Assembly (NCBI RefSeq): GCF_040954645.1
Contig: NC_092806.1
Coordinates: forward strand, 72,914,141 to 72,978,140
Direction: 5' to 3'
Length of the DNA stretch: 64,000 nucleotides
Source of the DNA: Diabrotica undecimpunctata
Taxonomy: Eukaryota > Arthropoda > Insecta > Coleoptera > Chrysomelidae
Shown: positions 23,870-35,189 of the stretch, in pieces
How the letters are laid out: each line of letters starts with the position of its first letter
How positions within the stretch are numbered: the stretch's first letter is position 1
Notes under the pieces: generated by a model
Database searches by the model: none
What the model was told of the DNA's origin: nothing
The model's input: only the letters and a program-made list of their open reading frames with translations
Position numbers and translations under genes: made by a program

Positions 23870-25214
23870 CATAGTATTAGGTATATATATACATATCTAA
23901 CAGAGATATATTAAAACCAAATAAATAATAAAACGGTAATTACAGTAAGGTTCTAAAACTACTTTCTTGTGGCATGTTTATTTGGTTGTAATGAAAATCA
24001 TATTTTGAACTAACTAGTGTTTGACGGTTTGACTTCCATTCGGGAAATCGTTAAAAAAATATATTATTGTAAAAAAGTGTGCAAAAATGAATAACCAATG
24101 ACCAAAGTTATTTGTCACAGGTTATGTCATTTCAAATTTGATATAATTGGCATGGATCTTGTAAGCAGCAGCATGTAAATGGCTGAAAAAAATCTGACGG
24201 TGGTGTTTTTACTGTAGGAATATCGAATTCTGACTTTTTGTGTGTTTTTTGTGTTATGTTTGTATAAACTGTATCGTAATTGTGATTGTGTAACGTAAAT
24301 TTTTCAACGTAGATTTGTGTTTTGTGTATTGTGTGTTGCATATTTATTATGTGTAAGATTGTAGATGTTTTTCGATCTCCTGTTACTCCGCTATTCTTGG
24401 TATTTTCTTATTGTTGACTTCTTCTTTTAGTATTATCAACCAAAGCCTGCTACATTTTAACAATAATTTCGGCTTAATCCCGTATAAAAATAATATTTAA
24501 AAACTATACTAGATGAATGAATTCTGGAGCTAATGGAACTGATAAACGAACAATAACACTAGTCTCACAAAATACACACAAATTAATAATAAAGGAAATA
24601 AAAGAGGTAAAGGAGATTGTGAATGTAGATTTCAAAGGGTTTAAATTTGGTCTGGCAGATCTTTCTACACTGCGACTTAACCGATCTTTTCTGTATACCC
24701 TTCAAAATCTTTTGTTCCACACATATTTAGAACTGATCTTCTAAAAAAGCCTATTATCCTTCTTAAAGTCATTTGTTATCTGGTCAGGTTCCAAAACGAA
24801 ACGACCTGTTCCAGATATATATGGCGTTAACGAAAAATTGCTATTTTTTTAAATTTTTATAGTCTTGTTCATTTTTGTGCTAAGCCATTTTCCATATATT
24901 TGTTCTTTTTCTTAAATAAATAATATATATGATTGTAGTAGCATGAAAAAAATGATTTAGTGGTAGCTGAAAATTAGTAACATATGAAAAAGTTTACATG
25001 GCAATGCGATATTCAAAAACGCTTATCCGTTCCAATGTACCAATTAATACAATACTCAATAAAATACATCAAAGTCAAAAAATACTGCACAAATTACTGG
25101 AATCAATAAATAATATAAAAAAGTGTAGAAAAAGAGGAATATTAAATTTGTTTAATACTAATGAGTCATGTTATGAAGGTTCTTCTGAATATCTGACTGT
25201 CTCACGGAGACCCA
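23186..25214. other. upstream region, no assignable gene
   Basis: AT-rich. It holds the (TA)n run at about 23,775-23,868. Small frames near 24,132-24,341 (minus) and 24,517-24,744 (plus) have no motif or splice context I can support. Confidence 0.35.
23775..23868. repeat. (TA)n microsatellite
   Basis: About 46 TA units with a single AAA interruption at 23,828-23,830. Confidence 0.95.
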
Positions 25215-25420
25215 ATTCGGTTTGAGGAATGGATTGTGTACCAGACAGACATTGTACCATACAAGTTCTGACATAAAGAGCATGTTAAGTCCGCTTTTTA
25301 AGCGTGTATTCTTGAGTGAAAAGACACAAAGAACGAGACTAAAAACTTATTGAAATATTGGCAGAATCTGGTGCAGATCACAAAGATATTCGGAAAATAT
25401 GAAATCTGTAAGCCGATTAA
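25215..25420 (+). mobile_element. short RTE LINE RT fragment
   Basis: Plus strand: TQFGLRNGLCTRQTLYH near 25,213, then KLIEILAESGADHKDIRKI near 25,346-25,400, which are neighbouring RT boxes of BovB-like RTE elements. Only about 200 bases remain. Confidence 0.55.
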
Positions 25421-25730
25421 TTAATGAATAGAACAGAATAGAAGAGAAATATCTTTAACACTAGGAATTCTAAGATTTCCTACTTGGCGAAACTAAATTT
25501 AACTTTTTACCACTCTGCTTTTTAAAACTTGCAAAGCAGACAGATTGATGAATTAGTCGGCAAGGGAATCTATAATTTGCATTCCACATGCCGTTCATCA
25601 TGGTAAAAATTCTTAGTGAATTTAGGTACTGGTACTCGAAACCGAGTAAAAAACTAATACAGAAAGAAGGTATCAGAGTGACATATACAGTTGCTGTGTG
25701 TGTGTGGCTACGTTCTGGAGTGATACAAAT
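25421..25730. other. no recognised feature
   Basis: Nothing recognised between the RTE fragment and the MITE; a (GT)n stretch of about 14 bases lies near 25,695. Confidence 0.4.
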
Positions 25731-26068
25731 AAAGCCCGGGACTCACCTATCATCTAGCCTTCCGATCCTACTCATTTTCTATTTATTTATTACTATTACC
25801 ATTTATTATCATGTTACCGTAATCTCATTTATAAGAAAATTATACCGCTTAAAACTGTAACATCAAATGATAAGCGTCCGCAGGAAGAATACGAATAGTC
25901 TGTGTTGTCGGTGTATGATCGGAGACTGATATGAGCAGGATTGGTCACGCGATGGACAGGTGTGGTCAGCGGCATACATAATATTCGGTCAACGCCTGTT
26001 ATACGGTTCTCTGGCTGTATGATCGTAGTCGGATAGGAAAGCTGCATGTCAGGTGTGTCCAAGCCTTA
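25731..26068. mobile_element. MITE-like element with ~40-bp imperfect inverted termini
   Basis: The left end AAAGCCCGGGACTCACCTAT and the complement of the right end, AAGGCTTGGACACACCTGAC, align over about 40 bases with scattered differences. The interior is short, GC-richer and non-coding. Superfamily is not clear; no convincing target duplication was found. Confidence 0.5.
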
Positions 26069-26389
26069 AGCCAGTAAATAAACATCTTTATAAGATTCAC
26101 GGAGTGATAAGCGGTTCATTTAATTTAATATAATTTATTATTTATAATTATTTAGAATTGGTAGAATAAAATAAACAACAAACGTCAAGAGTTGGTATGT
26201 TTCCAAAGAGTGAATCTGGACAGGCCTGCTGTCCAGATCGACATCGTCCAAAAAATAGGCCAGGCATTGATTATTTAGAAATGCAATTAGAAAATTAAAA
26301 AAAAAACAAACGGTTGGAAAATAAACCAAATGTACCCGAAGAAGAGAAAACATTGAATACTACACTGATGAAGAAGAGTTAGCAAAGGA
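26069..26389. other. no certain feature
   Basis: AT-rich lead-in to the Jockey element. A basic, charged plus-strand reading near 26,390-26,470 may already be its ORF1. Confidence 0.35.
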
Positions 26390-28430
26390 GACGGGATAGA
26401 TGCGAGAAAAACAAAGAAAACTAAGAAAGCAACAAGAAGTCTCAAAAATAGAAGATGGTAACACAAAAAAATCACTGCGACCAATAATAGTGGATGGAAT
26501 AAAATTTTTTAATAAAATACAGGAAGAGATTTTAAAAAGTAAATCATCCTTCCAAATATAAATAATAATTAATGAATACATTACCAATAGCTATAACTAA
26601 TCTGATTCATAAGAAAAAATATTCATTTCATAGCTATAAAAATAAGCAAGACAGGCCCATTAAAGCTATGGCCAAAAAATAATATCATTCATGTGATTCA
26701 AAAAAAATTGTACACGACCTACTGTACATGAATTACAGAATAATTGAGGTTTCACCGAAAATCAAATATAAAATAAAAGAACCGCTATATATGCTGTCGT
26801 TCAGAAAAGAAGATGTCAATAAAATATTTGCTACCACAAACATAAAGGACATGAAAAGCGAGATTGTCCCATTAAAGAAAAATAAATTATTACTACAGTG
26901 TCAGAAATGCCGATCTCGAGGACATACAAAGGGATACTGTGCAAAGTGGCCTAGATGTGTAAGATGCACAAGTATTCATTTAACCAGCCAAAGCAACTCC
27001 TAATTGTGCACATTGTGCAGGAAGTCATCCAGCAAACTATCGAGGATGTATGGTGGATTAAGTTTCCCAAAAGGATATAAGTAAAAATATCAATCCTATA
27101 AAAGCGCCTGGATTCGATCTGGTAACAGGAGATATATTAAAACAACTTCCATAAAAAACATTCAAGCCAGGTAAACCGCAAAATGAAGTTTTATTATACA
27201 AACCTATATCTCTGTTGTCCGTTCTATTCAAATTGTTTAAAAAATTATTGCTAAAAACATTAAAATCAGTGATAGAGGACAGAAATCTCACACCAGCTCA
27301 TCAGTTTGGTTTTAGGAAAAGTTATTCGACTTTAGTCGAAAGAACACTATAAGGAAAAAAAGTTTGTTCCGCCGTTTTTGTGGATACTGCTCAAGTTTTT
27401 AATAGAGTTTGGAATAAGGGCCTCATTCTAAAACTAAAAAGAGTACTAACATTAAAACAATACCTTCAATTGTTGGAGTTTTACATCTTAAATCGATTTT
27501 TCTAGGGAGGACTATTCTAGGCTAAACGAAATCAAAGCGAGGGTACCGCAAGGTAGTGTACTGTGACCGCTACTCTATCTATTATACACTAATGATATTC
27601 CAGACCTTGAAGAAGATATAATAATCACTTTCGCTGATGATCATGCCATCCTATCACTTAAAGAAGAACATCAGAAAGCTACAAGAAAACTGCAAATCTC
27701 GGTGAATAAAATTAATCATTGAACAAAAAAAATTGAGAATTAAACTTAACGGTGCAAAATAGTGCTATGTCGATTTCATCTATAAAAGAGAGCAATATTA
27801 GCCTATTTGAATCGATAAGATGCAGATAACCTCTACAACAGGTTTCCTGTTGCAGATTCTGCAAAATACCTGGGGTTACATTTGGATAAGAGACTGTCTT
27901 GGAAAGTCTATATGAAAAGAAGAGAGAAGAACTAAATATAAAATTTAGAAAGATAAACTGGATGTTTGAAAGAAATTGTAAATTATCCACTGATAACAAA
28001 CTATTGGTTTACAAAAAATATTTGGTCACACGGCTCACAGCTCTGGGAATGCGCCAGTAAAAATAACATTCAAATAATACAGTGGTTTCAGGATATGGTA
28101 CTAAGGAGCAGAGTTGATGCTAAATGATACGTAAAAGACAGTTGTATACACCGAGATCTAAAGATAAAGACAGTAGAACAAATAATTTCCAAATGTGCCA
28201 GCAGGGATGAACAACATCTACTACAACATAATAATATTAAGGCTGTCCATCTCCTCGACAAAACAGATAAAAAAAGAAAGCTCAAGAGGACAAAATCTTT
28301 TGAACAATGTAAAAGCAGAACATTTTGCGAGCTTAATATACCTATGTAAATTATAAATATTACCGCAAGTATGTTAGTATAGAAACACTACTGAAATGAC
28401 AATTGTAACAATTTAGGTTAGAATAGATCT
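26390..28430 (+). mobile_element. Jockey LINE lacking the endonuclease region
   Basis: Plus strand: ORF1 part at 26,728-27,003 (91 codons) with KIKYKIKEPLYMLSFRK and a zinc knuckle CQKCRSRGHTKGYC (C-x2-C-x4-H-x4-C), then CVRC. About 100 bases later the text is already RT: KPISLLSVLFKLFKKLL, TPAHQFGFRKSYSTLVER, VCSAVFVDTAQVFNRVW, VPQGSVL, and FADDHAIL near 27,630. Endonuclease and the start of RT are missing, so there is a large internal deletion. The 3' part runs to about 28,430. Many stops. Confidence 0.7.
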
Positions 28431-28639
28431 GCTCGTTGATTTTATTGATCAGATTGTAGTACAAAGTACACTCGCTTGGATTGTTGGTATCAAAATAATA
28501 AAACAAATTATGCAAACATACATTTTTAATAAATTTCAATGCATTTTCTAAAATTATTGGTTAAGAATAATTACTTGAGTCCAAGAAATTTTTTAGAGGC
28601 TATTAAATTTGTACGATCAAAGTATTCGTTTCAACAAAA
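28431..28639. other. short spacer
   Basis: AT-rich; may contain the Jockey 3' untranslated end. Confidence 0.35.
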
Positions 28640-30560
28640 GAGACTCATTGATTAGGTAAGGCGAAAAGCTCGACTTCGCTCGGAAAAATAGTCCCATGAG
28701 ATTTTTTTGCGTAATCACTTTCATGAGATACCCCAAAATAAGATTCAAGAGATCTCCAGACGAGAAGTTGTTCAAATTTAACAAAAAAATTTTTTTAAAC
28801 AAATTATAACAATCAATTTTTTCGGTCTGATTTTTTTAAAATTTTTTGGACCATTCTGAACAGAATACGTTTCCTGTAATTTTTCTGTAAACTTTTTTTT
28901 AGGTTTTTTAAATCATTATGAGCAAAAAAAAATGTGTTGTAAGTTGACCGTTTTTAAGTTATAAATAATTTAAAACTGGAAAAAAAAATTTTTACGAAAA
29001 AATATTATTTTTGAAATCATCATGTGCATAAATTCAATTAAGCAAAATGACGATTTCCAAGGCTCAAAAGCACGAGTAAAAAAATATTCTTTTTGAAATC
29101 ATTAAGTGCCTAAATTCAAGTTCAAGTCTTCTTATATCAGCTCCCGATGACAATTCTGGGCTAATTTTATTCTAAAACATTGTTTTTAATTGTTACTGAA
29201 CCGCGCAAGGCAGTACTTGCGCTCATTTGTACCGGGTGGTCCAATAAGCCTATCTCTCGGCTATATATCAGAAAATATTGATGTTAGTTTCTCGTTACCT
29301 AGTTAGTTAGTCATTAAGTTTCTGGCTTAACCGCTAGGGGGCGTAACCTGTGAAGAAAAAGTTGAAAACCAGTTTTTTGTGAAATATTCCCAATTATATC
29401 AAGTGTTAAATAAGTAAACTAGAAAGAGGCCTAAATTCCGCACAAAGTTGTTCAAGTACTTTTTTTTATTTTTTTAAATAAAGGGCAAGGGAGAGTGGGA
29501 AAGTATTTGTGGATAAATACCTATAACTTTGGTTAGGATCAACCGATTTTAACGAAATTAGTGTCATTAGAAAGAGTGTGGATGATTTGATTTACATCTA
29601 CTATAAAACAATTACATTTAGTTTTAATTGTCATGGGTAAAAAGTACTTTCGAATAAAAAAAATTAAAATTTGTTTTTCTTCAAAACGTTTAATGGAAAC
29701 ACCTATTTATTGTAAATTATAATGGAACTGGATTAAATTCGTAACAAAATGGCGTAAACCGCATGTTGATAGCTTTTGTCGAACTTCTAGCCTCTTTCTA
29801 GTTTACTTATTTAACACTTGGTATAATTGGGCATATTTTCCAAAAAACTGGTTTTCAAAGTTTTCTTCACAGGTTACGCCCCCTATCGGTTAACCCAGAA
29901 ACTTGAACAATACTTGAACTTATTTCCAGCGATTTCTCTTGTCCACTTTTGGACAAGAGAACATTTCACTTATCCACGTTCTGATATATAGCCGAGAGAT
30001 CGGCTTATTGGACCACGCGGTATAATGAGAATTCAAACCAGCAAAAATTTAGATATTGCTGTGCCATAGATATTGTTTCTCTCTTTTATACACGTCGCGG
30101 CTCGAGCGCCCGTCCTGTCATAAGCGTTTTATTATAGAAAAGTTATAGAACAAGGTTTGAACTTGAATTTAAGTCCTTGGTGAATTAAAACATAATATTT
30201 TTTAGTTTTATTTTTTAGCCTTAAAAATCATAATTTTGCGTTTTTGTAGTTTTAAATTATATATATCTCGAAAACGATCAAGTTTACAGAAAAATTACAA
30301 CAGACCTATTTTGTTCAGAATGGCCAAAAAAATTCAAAAATAAAAATTCTCCGGGTCCGAAAATCATTAAGGCTACAATTTGTTTAAAAAAATTTTAACA
30401 ACTTTTCGCCTGGACGACCTCTTAAAACTTATTTCGGGATATACCTATCCAATGAAAGTGAATACGCAAAAAAATCTCATGGGAATATTTTTCCGAACGA
30501 ACTCGAGCTTTTCACCTTGTCTATATCGGGTAGGCGTGATTATCGATAAAGTCATTAAGC
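28640..30560. mobile_element. ~1.9-kb palindromic fold-back element
   Basis: Two long diverged inverted arms meet around 29,626. Matching pairs include GCGAAAAGCTCGA near 28,660 with TCGAGCTTTTCAC near 30,503, AAAAAATCTCATGGG near 30,466 with its complement near 28,695, CCAATAAGCCTATCTCTCGG at 29,241 with its complement at 29,993, and AAGTAAACTAGAAAGAGGC at 29,413 with its complement near 29,790. The arms are interrupted by AT-rich, differently diverged parts. No coding potential. The layout is that of a fold-back or long-inverted-repeat DNA transposon; superfamily unknown. Confidence 0.75.
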
Positions 30561-31019
30561 TCCCATTTCTTGTGACAATTAAAATATTTTAATTTGGTCG
30601 TGTGTAAACAATATTTACATGTTGTGGTAAAATAGTGATAAAAACGTGAAAGTCTCCCCTGATAGGGGTATTGTCAATTAATGATTTTTCTCTATAAACA
30701 ATGATTAAGTATTTTTACAAAAAATTATTATTATTATTATTGTCACAAAAGAAATTATAAAAATGTGTAATTCTTTTAATCAGTTGTATTGCCAAGTCTA
30801 GTATTAAAGTTGTATTATCAAGTTAAAAAAAAACAAAAATTAAATTAAATTAAATAGGTTTATTTTAAATTAAAACAGTATTTAATTGATTTCAGAGATT
30901 TTTCTGGAATTGTAAATTCAATCTTATATAAGCAGTAAACGTGATTAAATAAAAAATATTGCGTTGCCGTGCTGTACTAAAATGGTGCATAAGTTATTTG
31001 TATTACGTCTCTTTTTCAT
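30561..31019. other. AT-rich spacer
   Basis: Low-complexity AT-rich sequence, nothing recognised. Confidence 0.45.
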
Positions 31020-33144
31020 CCTTACTATTTTATCAGACATGGATAAATTTTTAAAAAGATCGTTAGAACCGTCTGCGTCTTGGAATAAAAATAATAAAAG
31101 AAAAAACAGATCGTACAGTGATGAGTATCTCATTATATAGCTTTTTAGTTATTTTGTATAGGCCCTAGTGCGTTATATGTGGAGAAGTTTTGTCAAAAGA
31201 AAGTATAAAGCCCTCGAAACTATTTAGGCATTTAAATAACAAACATCACAACAAAAAAGAGAAGTCTGTAGAATTCTTTGAAATACAGCTAAGGTCTCAA
31301 TCAACAAACGTTTTTTATCATCAACCAATTTTGCTCTACAGATGAATGAATTTACAGATATTTCCAACTATGCCCAGTGTTTAATCACAAATTAGTCTAT
31401 TAACTTGTAATCTCACATTAATCTTAATTTCTCGAATTTTTATAGTTTCACCGGGTATAATTGTGAAACATATCGATTAGTAGCTTAATTAAAGTTTGTT
31501 CAACTTCCTGCAAACTATAGATTGTCTAATAGGTATTGAGGAAATGCTTGCAACCATTTCCTCAGTTCAAATTATATTTGCCAGCTTTCAAAAGTCAAAG
31601 GTTTTTGTTCTATGCAGAGAGCAATACACTTATTTGATAAATCGTAGCATTTTAGTAAGATTTGAAATATAGCTGCGGGACTAGTTTGGATCCAGTCTAT
31701 TATATATTTTTACCTTAACAACAACTATAGTGTAATGATTCAGTAGCTGTAATTAAAACTATACCTTACTCCACGACTTCAACATTTTATTTATCATCGT
31801 CGATCGAGAAGAAGCGGACACACGGCACTACAAACAATTCGAAATTATATTTACATTTAAATTGTTTACCCAGTTTATATAATTCATAAAGTACAACGAA
31901 AAAAATGTAATCACAGAAGATATTTTATTTTGTTCTCCACTAGAAACCAATACTACCGGAAAGTATTTGTTTGAAATTTTCAGGTAAAGTACTTATAAAT
32001 ACCATACTGACTGAACACGCATGTAGCATGCCTTGCTACATGTACCGATGGGGCCAAGGCTATAACAGGACAACGATGTGGTCTTGGGATTATTAAATTG
32101 CAAGAAGTAATGCCAAATGCTAAATATTTATACTGTTTTTTACACCAGGAAGACAATAGTAGAATGCAAGGTAGTGATGTTAATATAATTACCATCAGGG
32201 ATGTAGTTAACGGATTTATATATAAAACAAATAGAATTATGGCAGATTTCAATTGGAAAAAAGAATATTGATTCGTTTCAGTGCGTTCAAGAACTCATAT
32301 AAGAATAAGCCAAATGGGATATATTTTGAGAAAGATTTTATAGATATGAAAGCTACTTTGGACAATATAAAACAACAGCTCTGTGAATATTTCCCAAAAG
32401 AAATTCAAATAAGTATTGATTCCGTTTTTGGATATTTTTTTTCAACAAGCTGACATTCTAACCACAATAAAAGAGAAACTTATTGAAATATCGACCGACA
32501 AAATATTAAAACTAGATTTTTTTTTCTAATACCCGGATAAGTTTTGAAACAGAATGTTGCAAGAATACCGTAAATTAGCGAGCAAATCTCTCACATGTTT
32601 GGATTCGTTTGTATGCCAGTGGAGTTTTTCATCAATGACTGCTATTAAAACTACTAAAACAGTAACAAATTGCTTAGAACTTTAAAATGACATCTTTGTT
32701 TGCGTATCGAATACAGAGCTCAGATTTTTAAAGCTAGTTTCCGAAAAGTCACATCATCATCATAATCATTATCATCATCATCTTTGGCTCGACAATCCTC
32801 TGTGGATTCTGGCCTGCTCCAAGATTCGTCGCCGTTCTGTTCGGTTTCTGGCGACGCGTCTTTTGATTTTTAGTATTACTAGGCATGTTGCATTATTATA
32901 TATTTCTTTACTTTGTAATGTATTTTTATGTAAAGTGTTTAATTAATATTTAAGTTTTACGAGGTAGTCAATTTCATGTTTATAAATAAACGACAACAAT
33001 ATAATGATAATCAGAGTGTTATATTTTTATTTGACATGTTTTTATTTAAGCTATGAAATAAACATCCTTGCAATAAAAGTTTATTTTTTTTTAAATCAAT
33101 TCGCGACCCACAGGGAATCGAAACCCACACTTTTGAAACCACTG
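31020..33144 (+). mobile_element. hAT transposon, ZBED/SCAND3-like transposase relic
   Basis: Plus strand: MDKFLKRSLEPSASWNKNNK at 31,039; BED-type zinc finger text in two frames (ALCVICGEVLSKES, then KPSKLFRHLNNKHHNKK) near 31,170-31,260; MNEFTDISNYAQCL at 31,344; a gap of unrelated sequence until EDILFCSPLETNTTGKYLFE near 31,915; TDGAKAITGQRCGLGI near 32,046; MKATLDNIKQQLCEYFP in the 32,253-32,453 frame; ISTDKILKLDF, RMLQEYRKLASKSLTCL and CVSNTELRFLKLVSEKS at 32,490-32,750 (C-terminal dimerisation part). The right end GAAACCACTG at 33,135-33,144 is a plausible hAT terminus. Stops and shifts throughout; the left end was not found. Confidence 0.7.
32752..32880 (-). mobile_element. very short RTE 3' end inserted in the hAT
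   Basis: The run catcatcatcataatcatta... is the (ATG)n tail on the minus strand. Just upstream in that orientation the reading is RRVARNRTERRRILEQARIH then RGLSSQ and stop, matching the C-terminus of the RTE at 60.6-63.3 kb (RRKWRLIIEQAKTHHGLWSQ). Only about 130 bases remain, which is typical of strong 5' truncation. It lies at the 3' edge of the hAT coding part. Confidence 0.65.
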
Positions 33145-33780
33145 ATCTAGAGAAAAGAGAACAAGATTTCAGTTGTACCAAAAAGGTCCTACAAAAATGA
33201 TTGAAGGAATTTTTCATTACCAGTAGCCAAATCTTTAAAACAGTTTAATTTCAGTTGACAGACAAAGCAATGATGAGCAATTGTTTTCAGTAAAATTGAC
33301 TTAACTGAGTAGGCTATTTAGGAAGTCGTGTTTATCGTTAGACTAGTTTTGCATCAATCAGAAATAAAACTCTCATTCAAGATCGTTGTCATTAGTTTTA
33401 TGTTAAGCTGGTTTTGGTTATGAAAAACAACAAAGCTCAACATCAGATATTGTCAAGTGTTGGAATTTATTTGTTATCCCGGATTTTGGATAAGGAAAAC
33501 TGTACGTCGTCTCCTTACGAGTTCGTCGTAAAGTACAAGTTGTGGATATTAACCAAACTTTAATAAAGGAAATACGCAAAGTTTCTTGAGTAATAATATT
33601 TATAAAAAACTTTACGACTTTACAGTAATCCATCAAGACGTTTTGTTAAAATTTTTCATCCGTGCTCTTTCTACACCTACTAGAGACTTCTTCAGATCTA
33701 CCTATAGATTGAATCTATTTTTATTTCTTTTTTGACATTTAAGTCGGCCCTTATTTATAGAGCCACATGACAAATTATTT
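33145..33780. other. no recognised feature
   Basis: AT-rich sequence beyond the hAT end; nothing recognised with confidence. Confidence 0.4.
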
Positions 33781-33784
33781 GAAA

Positions 33785-34160
33785 AAGAAGATGTTTGACT
33801 AATGTATGCTTCTAGTGATGACTTATGGAGCCAAAACCCTTTCTTTTACCCAGGCCACAGCAACCAAACTCAACCAAATGAAAAATTAAACGATCACTAC
33901 TTGAACTAACTTTGATAGCTTAAGTGGAACGTGGAATGGGACGGGCCATATGGCAAGAATAAATGACGGGCGGTGGACACAAAAATTACGGTGCACAGAT
34001 CACGAGCAGATAAAAGAAGCAGAGATAGAACACTTACACGATGGACGACGACGTCAAAAGAATCGCTGAGAATTAACTGCAGAAAGCTCAAGACCGATAG
34101 AACTGGCAAGAATTAGGGCAGGCCCATGGTCAACTTTGGACACAGAAGGGTGGATAATCG
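33785..34160 (+). mobile_element. RTE LINE 3' end
   Basis: Plus strand in shifting frames: VMTYGAKTLSFTQATATKLN near 33,815, WNGTGHMARINDGRWTQKL near 33,930, then DDVKRIAEN, LQKAQDR and NWQELGQAHGQLWTQKG ending near 34,150. This is the same C-terminal layout as the minus-strand RTE ending at 39,880. Decayed. Confidence 0.65.
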
Positions 34161-34164
34161 TTTA

Positions 34165-35185
34165 TTTCGACCCTTACTTTTATATCATGAGCATCCCATT
34201 TCTCCTTTTTGTGATTCATATATTTGAAAACAGTGGCGCCCATTTTATTTTTTGTGTGATTATTTGTTGCTTCCTTTTACGAGCTTCCTTAAACGAGCCC
34301 GTCTATCTTCTACAATGACTGAGCAAAAATACCTTCGAGTCACAAAGTGTATCGTGTTCTGAGCTTACGTACTACTAGTTCGGTTTACTGTGTATAGTAC
34401 ACTACTAAACTTAACCAGTTTTAAAAAATACAAATTTTACATTAAAATTGGACGAGTGACACGTGACCAAAAAAGACCATAGATTGTTGTACCATTTAAC
34501 AAAATAGCCAACAAAGTATTTTTAATCTGATTATGATATACATTCTGATATACATATTGGACAAGAATCAGAAAAAATTTTAGTAGATTGATGTAGTTAT
34601 CTCACCCCTGAGAATTATTCCAAATTCATAAAAGGATAGTCTAGACAAAGTCAGATGACACAAAAATACCTTCCACATTGTAGAAAATTTCTCATGTATG
34701 CTGATAGAATCAACTCCATTGATACAATCTGAAAAAAGTTTTTTTTTTCTAGACTAATGTTGAGATAGTCCAGCATACCAGCAATCTATAATATGGAATT
34801 ATACTACTGTTTTTCTGACACAACATTTCTATATATCCCAGATATATGAAATTACTGAATATTTTCATTATACTGTGCGAGAGCCGTAGGATTAAATGCG
34901 ATAATATTCAAATAATAATTTCAAGCCACTAATAAATAGTATAAAGAAAAGTACAATAAAATTATAAAATCGATTCGTTTTCCGCTTATATTACCATAGG
35001 TGATAATATATAAAATATATGTTATTTGTCCATTGTACGGTAATCTATAATCAATTTCAATTTCACGATATGTAACCTAAAAAAATATTTCGTGGAATTT
35101 TTAATCTAGCTGAAAATACCTATATAAGGAAATTTTACAAATTTACTTCCAACAATTGACACAAAACATTAAGGCTGTTAGTTAA
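34165..35185. other. no recognised feature
   Basis: About 1 kb of AT-rich sequence without a supported gene or element. Confidence 0.4.
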
Positions 35186-35189
35186 TACA

